Origin: Phaseolus vulgaris
Lineage: Eukaryota; Streptophyta; Magnoliopsida; Fabales; Fabaceae
Assembly (NCBI RefSeq): GCF_000499845.2
Contig: NC_023753.2
Coordinates: 5,478,791-5,542,790 of the forward strand
Length of the DNA: 64,000 bases
Direction: 5' to 3'
Position 1 is the first letter of the stretch. The number at the start of each line of letters is the position of its first letter. The notes under the pieces were generated by a model. The model worked only from the letters and a program-made list of their open reading frames with translations, made no database searches and was not told the origin of the DNA. The translations under genes and the position numbers were made by a program. Positions 24,854 through 37,511 of the stretch are shown here, one piece after another.

Positions 24854-27093
24854 ATGTTGGCGGTTTTCGACAAATCGGTGGCTAAGAGCCCGGAGGGTCT
24901 TCAGAGCCCTCACTCAAATTCAGTTTCATCCTTAAAAGATGGGTTTCTGGCACAGCACTTTTCCTCCGTTCACCCTGGTTCCGTCACCGTTAATCTTAGC
25001 ACTTCGGGTCTCGTCGCCTATTCTCTTCACAAACAGAACCCTCTCCTCCCAAGGTCCATCATTTTCTTTGCGTTTTTCGATGTCTTATTCTTGATTTGGA
25101 TCCAAAAAAAAGACTCATTTTTGTGTGTTTCTTAATGTTCAATTTCCTTGACCAATTTATTTATTTTTCCTTTTCGGGTCATCGTCTTAGACGTTTGAAC
25201 TGAAGGGAGATTAAAGTTGAATTCTTTTTGGTAAACTCATCAGGTTTTTGTTTTGAGTTTCTTGATCTTGGAGGTACTTTTTCGCCGATATGTTGGTAAA
25301 TCCAACCTGTATGTTCTTTTATGTTTCTGAGTTTGAATCTCACACTTATAAGGATAAGGGTTTTTGATTGAATCTTTTATATTGGTTGATATTTTATTGT
25401 AGAATTCGATTATTTTAATGGAAACTGTTGGATTCTTTTTTTTTTTTTGTGTTTTTGGGAGTTATTCTTGTTTTCCTGATCTTAATCGTTGCTGATTATT
25501 ATTGTTCTTGCTAGACCTTAATTTGACCGAACATTGGATTTGATCTCCTTATTTTATTAGCACGCCCGTGATTCCGTGTTTCATTTCTTTCGTTCTGTAA
25601 TTATCTATCCTGTTTCTATTGATGACCTTAAGTCTGAATACAAGAAAAAAGAATAAAGTAGTAACCCTTGCTATAGCACCTTGATTGTTATTTGGTTATG
25701 ATATAGCACCTTTTTCTTTTGCTTTTTCACAGATCTTAAAATATATTTTGTTAGAATATTAACTGTGTATTATCACTTTCTCGCCCTTCCTTTTCTTTTC
25801 CCTTCCCAGTTCCCACCAGCAGAAGTCATTCTAAGATAGTCTTGACCAATTTTTATTGCTTCTTGTTGTTTAGTGATTTTAATGAGATAAAAGTAAGTTC
25901 ATATATCATAAGGTTATAGTTCTTCAGCTTAGGCCTTAGAGTAATACTTACCTAATCTTCCCTCTCTAATGTTAAACTGAAATTCTCCTCTACTTTCTTT
26001 TCTATCTGTAAAATGACAATTTTGAAAATCCTAAATTCTTATCATGTCATTTTGTAAAAGAATCTGGATTGTATAAAGTTGTGAAAGATTACTCTCTTCT
26101 TGAAAGTCAATTAATATATTCATTTTCTTATGTCGCCAGGCTGTTCGCTGTTGTGGATGACATTTTCTGCTTGTTTCAAGGTCACCTTGAGAACGTTGCG
26201 AATCTTAAGCAACAATATGGATTGAATAAAACGGCTACTGAAGTAACCATTATCATAGAGGCATACAGGACTCTAAGAGATCGTGGTCCCTATCCTGCTG
26301 CTCAGGTTGTGAGAGATTTCCAGGGCAAATTTGCGTTTATTCTGTATGACAGTAGTGCTAAGACTGCATTTATTGCTGCGGTGAGTTATCCTCGATCAAT
26401 CTCATTTCCTGTCTATTTGCCAATGGTTTTCTTCTCTAACTTGAGATACATATCCTGGTTGTTTAAAGGATGCTGATGGGAGTGTTCCCTTTGCTTGGGG
26501 AACTGATGCCGATGGAAATCTTGTACTTTCAGATGATACAGAGATAGTATCTAAGAGCTGTGGGAAATCTTTTGCACCATTCCCCAAAGGTAATATTAAG
26601 ATTTGTTTTGGAAAGGCAATCTGAACTAAATAAGAACCCAGTGTTGAACATCTCCCGTAGGATCACTCTTTTAAAAGTATACAAGCTAATTAAAATTTGA
26701 AAGTGAGTTAAGAGGAAGAGAAGAATGGCAAGTTCAATGACTTGAAAATGGGAAATGCAAGTGCGCTGACATTTAACTTAAGCTGTGCTAAAGTGGATAG
26801 TTTCTTTTCTTTCTCGACTACCTTTATATTATCGTTTATTTTGCAATTACGTTTCTTCCATGTTGGACATTCAATGGTAACATATATAATCCCCATGTTC
26901 AGGATTTTTCTTTTCGACATCCGGAGGTTTGAGCAGTTTTGAGCATCCACTTAATGAGGTGAAGCCTGTACCCAGGGTTGATAGTTCTGGACAGGTGTGT
27001 GGTGCCAATTTCAAGGTGGATGCTGAGACCAAGAAGGAATCGGCTGGCATGCCAAGGGTTGGGAGTGCTGCTAACTGGTCAAATAATATCTGA
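24854..27093 (+). CDS. TSJT1-like / aluminium-induced protein with YGL and LRDR motifs
   Basis: Four exons, 24854-25053, 26140-26380, 26469-26589 and 26903-27093, join in phase to 250 aa. The two name-giving motifs are present: YGLNKT and TLRDRGPYP. The fold is the class II glutamine-amidotransferase-like (Ntn hydrolase) type; FQGKFAFILYDS and FAWGTDADGNLVLSDD fit it. The start is MLAVF, so residue 2 is leucine where glutamine amidotransferases carry their catalytic cysteine; amidotransferase activity is therefore unlikely. The C-terminus GMPRVGSAANWSNNI is typical of the family. Members respond to auxin, sugar starvation or aluminium and stay soluble; the exact role is unknown. It converges on DMC1, whose stop is 570 bases away. 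Confidence 0.92.
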
Positions 27094-27663
27094 TTGCGAC
27101 CCTGTTCTGTTTGAATGAAGGCTTTTTATCATAGCTGGTTTTGGCCAAATTTTAAAATTCTGGTTCTGTTCCCATAATATAACTTTGAGGCTCTAGCGAG
27201 GCTTGGCTTATCATATTAAGCTATACAATTTGCTTGGAGCAAATATTAAGCTCATACTCTCTTGGCATAGGTCATGTAATAATATCAACTTGCGGACAGG
27301 TTTCATCCTAGAAATTATGATTATTTACTGTTTTTTTTTATCTCGAATTTTAGACATATCTGTGCCATACTTAGACTATTAATATATAATAATATCAAAA
27401 CAGGCTCTCTCTCTCTCTATAAAGTCAATTGCAGCGAGAATGTTAATGCTTGTGAGACGTTGAAATTGCATAATATGTTTGCTACTTGCAATAAAGGAAA
27501 CGTTTATAACTAAGGGGAATTCGTCACTGAAATATACTAAGTAACAGCATAACAGCACTTTTCATACAAGCTGTGAGCATATATCTGGAAGATTAAGGTT
27601 AATAGAAATATTCAGCCACTGGTGTCGCTTTTGTGATTCGTCCCAGAAGTCAGAAGCGACTCT

Positions 27664-30368
27664 TTAGTCCTTAGCGTCTGCAATGCCACCTGGTGTTATC
27701 TGGAACACGTAACCCTGTCAAGAAAAAAACACGCGGATGGTAGAGTTTCATTCTCAAAAGCAGAAAAACTCAAGTAAAGGATATTGCTTCAGCCTCTGGC
27801 AGGTTGGGGGCGTCATACACTTTGCAAATCCGCTGTTCCCCTTTCCCTTTCCTGAACATCAACCTTACTGTGGCTGCATGGGCTAGCACATGCCCTCCTG
27901 CTGGTTTCTTTGGATCAGTTACAAACACACCGCCTCCTGGATCAGCTATGACTGCAACCAAAAACCAAAATATCGTGTAGATAAATATACCCGTTATTCT
28001 CATAAAAGGCCCAATAAAACTCTAATCTGCCATTACCTATCATAAATTACAAGCTTCAAAACAACCAATTGGAACTTGGAGTGAAAACTTAACCCCCTTC
28101 CCCCTAAAAAAAACTCTTATATCAACAAACGAAGAATTTACCTTGATTTGTCATATAAACTGCAACATTGAATTCCTCAGCTATCTTTATTAATCGAGAA
28201 AGCATCTGTGCCAGTCTTTGCTGAAAACGGTTTTTCAAGTCAGCAAAAGTTGACTTAGGGAACGGGTAAAAGTGCACGTAAATAACAAACCTGGCGCTCT
28301 GCAAGCTCTCCTCTTCCAGAAAAGTCTACCCGAAACAGAGCAATCACCGAATCCACAATCTGCCACAAATAAATTCGTTAACTGCCCATATCCCATGTAT
28401 GAATCCTGATATTGCAAACTGCAAAGATAACTACTCTTTTACTCGGTTAGTAAGACCTCACCAGAAGTCTGAATGGCTCCTCGGACATTTTAGCAGCCAG
28501 ACCAAGGAGGAGATTGTATTGATGCTCGTAAGTGTAGGCACGAGCATATATAATCTTGTGCAATCACAAACAGAAGATGTTGAGGTGTCAACAGCAAACT
28601 ATTTCCTTCAGATCCTAGTTATGATGTACGAAATGGAATATACTTACATTGTCCAGTACAGCCCCAGGATCCATTCCAAATCTCTCAGCTATGGGAACAA
28701 TTCGGTCAGGTCGGCTGCAGTTATTTGTGGATGAATGGGAAACATTAATGAAATTTGGATGACATCAGTTGAAAAAACAGTCATAAGTTATCGATTGAGA
28801 GAGGTCACTATTTAAGTTCTTAAGTGGTTATTTGTAAATAAGAAAGAAAAACATACAAAGTTCCTTCTGTGTCAATGTAAGCAACTTTTCCGTTGCCTCC
28901 CCTCATATTAGTTGGCAGCTGGAGGGGTCAGGAAAGATCAGTAGTATACACCAAATAGGCAAATATTTCAATGTGTGTGAAAATAATGGAAGCGAATTGT
29001 TTGGATGCATAGAAATTAACTTGTGTTATGTTTTGCTCATATAAAAAAAAACACCTAACATGTCATGACGAGCATAGAATAAAAACCTGAGTGGAAACAC
29101 AGAGAGTGTGAGCAAGCTGTGTTTTCCCCGATCTGAAACATTAATGTTCTTAGAATGAACATATGAAACTGAAATGTATCAAATCTATCAGAAACATGAT
29201 ATGAACTGTGTTCTCACCGGAATTCTCCAAACGCTTCTGTAATGGCTAATGTCTCGATCCCACCTTTTTAGAAAGAAAATTTCAGAGAGAAAACATATAC
29301 GAGAAGTAGAGAATCAAATTTTCCAGTCACACAACATTACGAGATTCATTCAGTGTAAGGCTACCTCCTAACAATTCATCAAGCGCTTGGCTTCCAGTAG
29401 TGATTCGGATCACTGACTTCCTCTGTGATTAACAAAGGACGGTATAGAAAATTAATTACGATTGCATAAGCTTAACGGAAGCTATTGTAATCCCTAAAAC
29501 ATCACAGGCATACAGATCTAAATGGAATCAAAAATTCAAAAGACTTCCAAAATAATAAACAACGTACTTTGAGCAGTACGTCACTTCCGGTAATATATCC
29601 AAAACTCTGCATCGGTCAAATTATGAAGAGCTGAAATAGTATATTGGAATAACTTAGATTACATATGCTACGATATCTTACCACAATCTTCTCAGCAGCC
29701 TCGCAGATCTTATCAACCTTGGCCTCGGATAGACCTTTGATTCCGGTCAAGTTCTACGAAAATATAACAATTATGTGAGCAATTAAAGTACAGAGTAACT
29801 CCACGTCCTAGATATTAAATTAGAGATGTGTTTTAAGTTAAACCTTCTTCGTATGCATCATCAAGCCATTGCAGGTATATATCCCTGCGTCCTGAAGCTT
29901 CTTCACATCTCCGGCATTGATGCCTTGAGCAATCACTGCGTAGAAGCGCAGGGATGTGAATCAAATACGAACGAGTTTTCCACTAAGTTTTTCAAACTAG
30001 ATAATTGTTCAGTGAAAAAATTAATCTAACAAAAACTCTCAGCAAAGAGCGGTAAAAGGAATACAAAAGTAAATAACAGTTAAATGAAGAGCGAAGAGAA
30101 GTCAAATACAGATCGGCTTTTAGTGCGATAGGAAGAACGACGAAAATGAGCGAGAAACCAGAGTTCAGAGAAAGAAAATACATTTGTCGATGGCTTCGAA
30201 GAGGTCTTCATCGTCGTCGATGTCTTCTCGTTCGACGAGCTGTAACTGGCCGCTGGATTCTTCGCATCTGCAAAGTCATCGCCGATCAAACTGTGAGGTA
30301 GAACTCAAATACCGAAGACTGGAAGAAATGGCAATAGATTATGTGACTTACTTGAGCGTCGCAAGCAT
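27664..30368 (-). CDS. DMC1: Meiotic recombinase DMC1
   Basis: Fifteen exons on the minus strand join in phase to 345 aa: 30352-30368, 30182-30267, 29844-29935, 29682-29753, 29568-29606, 29365-29422, 29218-29263, 29087-29132, 28857-28918, 28648-28714, 28462-28554, 28291-28359, 28142-28220, 27785-27951, 27664-27708. The protein has an N-terminal helix-hairpin-helix region ([19 protein letters not shown]), Walker A GEFRSGKT at 134-141, Walker B LLIVDS at about 225-230, and ends [21 protein letters not shown] and the MLATLK start separate DMC1 from RAD51. It forms filaments on single-stranded DNA and pairs homologous chromosomes in meiosis. The last intron is AT-AC; the first coding exon has only 17 bases. 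All key residues are intact. Confidence 0.96.
27709..27784 (-). other. U12-type AT-AC intron of DMC1
   Basis: On the minus strand the intron starts ATATCCTTT, the exact U12 AT-AC donor consensus, and ends GGTTAC. A branch-site-like TTTCTTGAC (8 of 9 to TTCCTTGAC) puts its adenine nine bases before the end. Splicing GCA to GTG gives [12 protein letters not shown], matching DMC1 proteins. A conventional reading using the CAG at about 27715 would need a GT donor, which is absent, and would add residues not found in the family. Confidence 0.88.
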
Positions 30369-30461
30369 CGTGACTCCAGAAAGAAATTTTGAATGTGCCT
30401 GAAGAACAGTGAGAGAGTTTTTTGAATTATGAATGAGATCAGAAGAAGTGAGGGGTTCAAC

Positions 30462-30478
30462 ATATATAGGGCGGGAAA
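30462..30478 (-). promoter_or_regulatory. DMC1 core promoter: E2F-like site next to TATA box
   Basis: On the minus strand TTTCCCGC (30478-30471), a perfect match to the E2F consensus TTTSSCGC, directly precedes CCTATATATG (TATA). The TATA is about 95-100 bases upstream of the start codon at 30368. This is the only GC-rich motif in the proximal flank. Confidence 0.55.
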
Positions 30479-30534
30479 CGAGAAGGAGATGCTCTTTGAA
30501 GCTGAGAAGGGAGAGCATATGCAAACGGTTAGCG

Positions 30535-30542
30535 TTCCCGCG
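30535..30542. promoter_or_regulatory. Second E2F-like site upstream of DMC1
   Basis: TTCCCGCG at 30535 resembles an E2F half-site and lies about 60 bases upstream of the first. The match is weaker (GTTCCCGC in place of TTTCCCGC). Confidence 0.3.
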
Positions 30543-31340
30543 TTTCTATTTCTCCATCTACGCCATTTTTATTTACTTTATTTTGATTCATATATATTTT
30601 ATGTTTAAATAAATTTGTGATAATGATATCAAATTGAAACAAAAATAAGAAATATAAAAAAATGAATACTTAATAAATAAATAAATTTAAATGACCAAAA
30701 ATTATAATGTTATTTGCCACGGGAAAATCCACACTAACTAACTTTTACGTTTTCAATTTAGAAAAATCGGTATGTATAAATTTAATCTAAGGAGCGGATA
30801 TAACAGAAGTGGGGAAAAAATGAGAGAAAATAATAATTAATGAATTAGTTATTAACAATAATGCTACGATTGGTTCTACGACACCGCAAACGTGTCTAAT
30901 GAGATTTTTCCCCAAAATATATCGTTTATTTGCTTTTAAACAAATTAAAATTATTCCTATAAACTTTTCGATAAAAAATGAAAAAAAAAGGTTTTACACT
31001 GTTAATACGCACACACAAAGAATAAAAATTTTAAGCTGTATATTTTGATAGATCAGTCTATATTTAATGCATGTTTACGTCTAATAAGATAGGGTATATT
31101 TTAGCTCCTTTCCATTGTCAATGCTTTTTTTAAGATGCATTTTTTCATAAAAACAAATTTAAAAGTATATGGCAATTGTTATTGAACATGTTCACACGTG
31201 GAGGATAGATGAAATTCAACATCCCACATTGAAATGTAGAGAGCTGGACTTGTAGGAATGCAAGAGTTGGCGTTAAAAAATATTTCAACTCGAGTGTTAA
31301 TCATATTATTGGGCTTCTTCTTGTGTCCTATTTTTTTTCT

Positions 31341-31623
31341 GGCAAATTCTTCCTACACCCAACATTTTCCAACCTGCACCCAACACAATTTAAAAAATTC
31401 CAAAACTAACCTTTATTCCAGAAATAAAATTCCGGAATAGAAAATAATACATTCCGAAAAAATATATCTGGAAGAGTTTTTTATGTTCCGAATAATCTGG
31501 AAATAAAAATCAAAAGCTCATTCCGGATAAAAAAAATCCGTAATATAAAAAATAATACATTAAAGGCATTTTTGTCTTTTCTATTGAAATTGGGTGCATG
31601 ATATGGTGCAGGAAGCAATTGCC
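31341..31623. mobile_element. MULE-type MITE, 283 bp, with 9-bp target duplication
   Basis: The left end GGCAAATTCTTCCTACACC is an imperfect inverted copy of the right end, whose reverse complement is GGCAATTGCTTCCTGCACC. The 9-bp direct repeat TTTTTTTCT flanks it at 31332-31340 and 31624-31632. Nine-base duplications mark Mutator-like elements. The interior holds several TTCCGGA/TTCCGAA motifs and no transposase. It lies about 1 kb upstream of the DMC1 start codon. Confidence 0.75.
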
Positions 31624-32682
31624 TTTTTTTCTGTGTAACGCTTTTCTCTAACCTTATTCTGTTAGCCCATGCCTCTTTTATATTACCTTTTTATTTTACC
31701 TTTTTGATACAGCAATAATAACATACAATATCTGTTTCTTTTTCTTGTTCTCTCTCCGTGTTCTTCACGTTTTGCTTTACGCTATTCTTTCTCACCACCG
31801 CGCACTTGCATTCTCTTGATGCCGCTGAATTCTTCTTCATCACATTCCAAAAATCATAATCGTATTATCGAGTGCGTATTGCTGAACACTGATATACTTC
31901 AATCAATCTACTCCTTGAACTTGACATCAACATGCAAGATATGACCATGCTTTAAAACTAGAGGAAATATAAAAAAAAAATCAGCTCCAAACAACCAGCA
32001 CCACACTATTCATCAAAATGTTGCACAGTAGAGTTTGGTAGGCAGGAGAAAAACGAGCTATACGGTAAAAAAAGTAAAAAATATATAAAAGAAAATAAAT
32101 AAAAGATAAATATTCATTTCCACTCTATTCTTTTACAAAAAAGTCTTCTCAATTTATTATTTTACCCCTAATTCTCACCTGCCAAACGAACCGTAAGGCA
32201 TGAATTGGCTAGAGTGCAAAACATCTAGCAAATTTTGTTGTTCCAATTATAATTTAGCTGTCCATTGTAACTTTATTTTATTTATTTTAGTCTGCGTTTT
32301 TATGCTTTATCATAGTATTGTAAGATACCATAATTATAAAAGATTGATCTCGTCTCGTCACATCATTTTACATTAGATTTTACAAAATTACAAGCTAAAT
32401 CATGGAAAAACAAGACATACAAGTTCAATACTTTTATCATGAATTAAACGATATCTTTATTTCCATGAAGCGCTGAATTTTATAAGAGAATTTCACACAT
32501 TAGTTATGACACAATTTCCAGTGACCGGAAAATATTTAAGTCTGAAACAACAATGACGAGTAATTGATTTTCAAAAGCAATTGAATGTTATATCACACAA
32601 GGTACGCACAGTATGTTACATCGAGGGAAGAAAAAGACAAGATCATTGGGCTTGTACAAATATTCTGATGGATCTCATTTAC

Positions 32683-35600
32683 CTAGCTGTTTACATCTTC
32701 CACCTGATCTGCATGTTGCCTCCTGTGGTTTCTGATTCCTAAGTCGTCATAATTTGCTTCAGTTTTCCATGGAGGTGGGGTTAAACAATCAGGAACTCCT
32801 GATACTCTTTGGGAAGGATCACCCGCCGGAGTCCTAGGTAGAGAGGAATCAAAATGGCCCACTCTCAGTTTTTGAAGTGTTGCAAATGACTCTCTTGTGG
32901 CAGACATGGCTTCAAAGAACCGAGTGCAAGATGCCAAAGCTACAGGAATGGGTCGAAGCATTTCCTGGAAAAAAGGTAAAAAGTAATTTCATTTAAAATG
33001 TAAGTAGCAAACACAATAAAGTATGGCCAAAATTACTACACATGATGTACTCAATGTAATGTCTGCGCGCGTTGTTAGCTTTTGAAAATACCTAATGAAA
33101 TGTGACAAAATGCATACCTTCCGAACATGCAACAGAAAAATGGTTTCTTATGCTCAAAATAAGAAATATTACAGGCTTATGCTTCACATGTCAACGAACC
33201 ATGGTACCTATTTTTAAACTCCATTTATAGTATTGCAAGCTAATTGGTCGGATTAAAGAATTTTAGTGTGTCAAAGTGAACTTAAATAGACTTGTAATTA
33301 CTGAGTCAGATTCTTGATGTACTCAGGTAACAGTTATAAGGATGCATATTGGTTTAAGAGTTAAGACAAAATGGAAACAGAATGCCCAAACATCTAATCG
33401 TGATTAGCTTATCCCAAGAAAAGGAATGTAGAAGCCTACCCCCCAAACTGAAGGAGGTTCTTTAAAATTCTGACTCCACTGAAAATCTGCTACTGAAGCT
33501 GTCAAAGCACCATAATCACTAGCTGCCTTCATCAGTAGTTCAGAGAATTGTTTCTGCACACATTAGAGAAATATATGACAATAATTACAATGCCTATCTT
33601 GCATTGATTAAAATTTATACTAAAAAATTGTTAAACAGTTACATCAATTTTCAACTAAAGTTGGTTGTGAGGATATATGGTAATATATTACAACTAATTT
33701 GTTCTTGCCCCCAAAATTTAATTACAAGTAGTTTTAGTCCCCCATAATTTTTTTTGGCTTTCATGCTTACAAATTTTAAAATTCTTGAAAATGGTCCCTG
33801 TGATGTATTGATAACGTGGCATAAATTTACAAATGCCACATCACGCGTAATCTCAAAGTTGATGCTAATGTGGCATGTCTAGAATCTACATGTATGTCAA
33901 GGTCACTAAATGATAATTTTTTTTTTTAAAGAAACTTATGAGGACCACCAAAACCAACAAATTTTTTTAAATAAAACCAAAATTTTCTCATATTTGTGAG
34001 GAATAAAATTAAAAACATTTAAACCAAGAATCAATTATATCAAATGCTCCCATGGTAGCACGATTGGACCCTAATGGTTCCAAATTAGCAGAAGTCGAAT
34101 ATAAAATATAAATTTAAGTATAATCCTTAACTTTAGTTTTAATTCTACTAAATAGCTTGCATAAAAGCAATTCACTTCAGCGAAGCAAATATCGAGAATA
34201 ATTGAACACACCCATGTAAGCTTAGGCGCTGATAAAGCACAGTACATAAATATTTCAGCCTGCGTACATCATACTGCATAGGTAGTATAATATTCCGACA
34301 CTTGATTGACATAGAAAGACATGAACTATATTCCAATTACAATGGATGGTGAAGCAAAATAACTCCATGTGTAATTTATAATGGATACCAGAGTCTTTTA
34401 TCTCATATCTAACAGCTTCAAATGAAGTCAAGTCACTATATCACGTTTTTCCTACAATGCTGCATTTTATAGTTAACAAGCTTTATACAAGAAAAGTAGT
34501 GAAATTATCACATTATAGACTTCATCCAGCAAACTAAGGAATTAAACACAATAAGATAAATCAGCAATGACACTAGCACAACTGTTAAAAAACATACAAA
34601 TAATATGCATGCCACTGGATGGCCAATCATTGATCAAATTAACTTTGTACACATTTCTAGTGCATTTAGTTTAATATTAATTTATTCCAACCTGATATTC
34701 TGCTTCAACAGGAATGCAATCAAGGGAATATGGCTGCTGCAAGCGAGCTATAATGCGGTCCTGTCAAATTTTGACAATGAAATAATGTCAGAGAGCATAT
34801 AACAGGTTGCTTAATTATATCTGGATAACTTAAACCAAAATCTAACAGTTAAGCAGGAAAGCAAACAAGAGGATAAGAAAGCATAAAGTGAGACTTGTGA
34901 AGAAAATCTCTTATTATTGTCTAAATGTTACTAAGTAAGCCTCCCCAAGGAAGTGATTAAACCTAGAAAATATGATTCCGATACGCTAAGGCAGCTGAAG
35001 GGGACAAATTTTATATTACCTTGTTCTGAATAACATCTTTGAGTATAGTAGTAATCCTGTCCAATGTCTCAATCTTCTTTTCCATTTCACTCACATGAGT
35101 CAAATGTGCAACATTTTTGTCATCCTACAAATTTTACAAATCTCAAGATTAGTAGACAATTATAAGTTAACATAAAACATCAAAAGAAGCCATTGGTTTT
35201 ACCATGTCAATAAAATTATTCTTAAACAACCAGAATGGCTAAGGCTAACCTTTCGACCTTGAAGTTCAACCTGCAAATCTGCAATTTTTCTTTGGACAGT
35301 AGTTAGTTCTCTCAAAACCCTGATCAAGTCCTCGCCCTTTTCCCCAGTTGTGGGGGATGAATTCTGAAGTCCTTCCTAGAAAGAAAGAGAATAATGTGCC
35401 ACAATTTGCAAACAAATAGTGAGAATTGGAGGAGAAAATAGAGGAGTGCTAGCAATGTACTCTTCTACTGGTTAAAATTAATTGAAAACTACAGAATCAT
35501 CAGTAAGGTTCTTTAGATTAGTAAGACCCATAGAATTTTATGTTTTTCAATAAATTCAAACTATTAGAGTGTTTTGCTAACATTTTGCAAAGTAAGGTAC

Positions 35601-35723
35601 CTGGGATGGGGAAGGGGACATGGAGAAACCAAGATCGGCTGCAATTGATAGAGCATCCGACATTCCCCCAATGCGTTTCACTGGCTTCCTCCCCACCCAA
35701 CTTGATTCGCTTGCCATTGACAT
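32683..35723 (-). CDS. AUG2: Augmin complex subunit AUG2 (HAUS2-like)
   Basis: Six coding exons on the minus strand, 35601-35723, 35250-35375, 35020-35124, 34692-34760, 33440-33553 and 32683-32964, join in phase to 272 aa. The protein starts [20 protein letters not shown] and has coiled-coil segments ([40 protein letters not shown]). The block [20 protein letters not shown], then [20 protein letters not shown], matches plant AUG2 (At2g32980 from memory) closely. Augmin recruits gamma-tubulin to existing microtubules to start branch microtubules in the spindle and phragmoplast. A stop codon (TAG) lies in frame just before the first ATG, supporting this start; a second ATG two codons on is possible. 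The C-terminal tail is low-complexity and polar. Confidence 0.92.
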
Positions 35724-36418
35724 TTTCAAATTCTAACACAAACAGCAGCAGTTTTTTAACTAAAATTTTACCTTAATTAAACAGCAAAACTAAACAGGCA
35801 TTGAAAACTATTTTTGAGAAATTATATAAGCTTCTCACAATGGTTTTTAATATAAACATAAATATATATTACATGGTGGGTAAGACGCAGTATGTAATCT
35901 GGTACCTAAACCTAGCTTCAATTTTATGAAAGACCAACCAACATTTCAAATGCATGCTCAGTTGCAATTATTTTTTGGAAAATAATCACTTCTTTTAACA
36001 GCTCTTATAGAAAACTATGAGATGACATGACAAGTAATGTTCCAGCACTATCGTATTGAACTATATTTTCATGTTCAAACAGACTTAAAAGTGCAATACA
36101 CAGAGAGTAAATTAGTAAACTAATAGGTCCAATCCCAAACTCATTAAACATGTATATTCCACCACCTAACAAAAACACTACTCTAAACCATGACTACAAC
36201 AGATACAAACTAAATTTAACTAATGTAAATCCATGCAGAATCTCAGCTTAATATCCAACTATATACCCAATCTAAAATTAAAGAGAGAAAAGACACTAAA
36301 GAAATAAAAAATGTAAGATAATGATTTTATTTCAAACTATGCTGAGACTTGGTGATTTTTTTCCTGCAAATTGACTGGCTAACAAATTGTGAACAAGGTT
36401 AACTGTCAATTTGGTGTG

Positions 36419-36605
36419 GGAAGCAGCCTTGGCACAACAGTTAGAGATGCTGCCAAGTGATTAGGAGGTCACAGGTTCAAGCCATGGAATCAACCTCTTA
36501 CAAAATGCAAGGTAAGACTGCCTACAATGGATCCAGAATGGGGTGAACCTTACCTAGACCCTGCCATGGCAAGAATTTTATAGGACTAGGTAGCCTCTTT
36601 TTGTT
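36419..36605 (+). mobile_element. tRNA-derived SINE, Au-like
   Basis: The element starts GGAAGCAGCCTTGGCACAAC (box A around 36430), has box B GGTTCAAGCC at 36474-36483, then TGCAAGGTAAGACTGCCTAC, ACCTAGACCCTGCC and GGACTAGGTAGCC before a T-run. This order and sequence match my memory of the plant Au SINE. It lies upstream of the AUG2 coding region, inside its probable leader intron, in antisense. No target duplication could be assigned with confidence. Confidence 0.75.
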
Positions 36606-37511
36606 AATGCAGTATGTCAACTACAAAGGAACTGTCTACAAACTAATCGATTTTGGCCGCAAAGGGCTTGGAAACCCTTAAGGAAAGTTTTTTTCCTGAC
36701 AACTGTTGAACCAATACCTCTTTGGTCTTTGTTGAGGATAGAGGTTTGTTGTATAATGAATTTTAAATTAATGTTATTAAACTTGGTGTGGTCATCAAGA
36801 CTCAGCTCGAGCACTAGGTCACTGGTTCAAGTAGTGAGTCATTAGTTGAACTACATATACGTGAGTACCATGCTCCGTAATTCATACTCAAAGCAAATAA
36901 TTCATGACAAGTACCAAACTAGCTACAAGCAAGTATTCTTATCTTCAAAACTTAACGTGGTGTGTTTGCTAATGGAACAGAACAAATCACCAAAATTACA
37001 TAAACACTATAAGACTCCCTTGAGATAAGATGGGTAATTCTCTTTACAGAACTCAAGAAGCAATTGCCAATACAGAAATTTGACAACTGCAAAATGAGTG
37101 AGTAATTCAGCCTAATAAATAAGGTTTTATTTACCTATAAAACTTCACCAGATCACCCTTAAAGCCACTCCAACCACGAACCCAGAAAGTTGAGAGTGAA
37201 GCTAAAAAAAATCCGGCGTGCGAGACCAACCTGATTTTCAGTCCAAGCTCTGCTACAAAATCAGAAGGTTTAGATGAGGGAATAGGGGAAAGATTCGAGT
37301 GAGAGAAGGGGGGAGAGTTCTATTGATAAAATCTCATCCCTTTCATTCACTGATTCACCCGAGTTCTGCAGCACTCATAGAAAAAATACTCCAATTTAAG
37401 TGTTATTCCTCTTACATCTCAGATAATAAAATCAAATCATTAAAAACAAAAAAAGGCTAAAGCATAACAAGAGTTACACCAACGGCAAAGTGTGGGTAGA
37501 GGGAAGAGTAC

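Noticed and set aside
27714..27785. Conventional GT-AG splicing of the last DMC1 intron
   Set aside because: No GT donor fits near 27785, and using the CAG acceptor would insert GY before VFQIT, unlike known DMC1 proteins.
36780..36845. Possible tRNA gene or second SINE (GGTTCAAGTAGTGAG)
   Set aside because: A box-B-like word is present, but no cloverleaf and no box A could be drawn.
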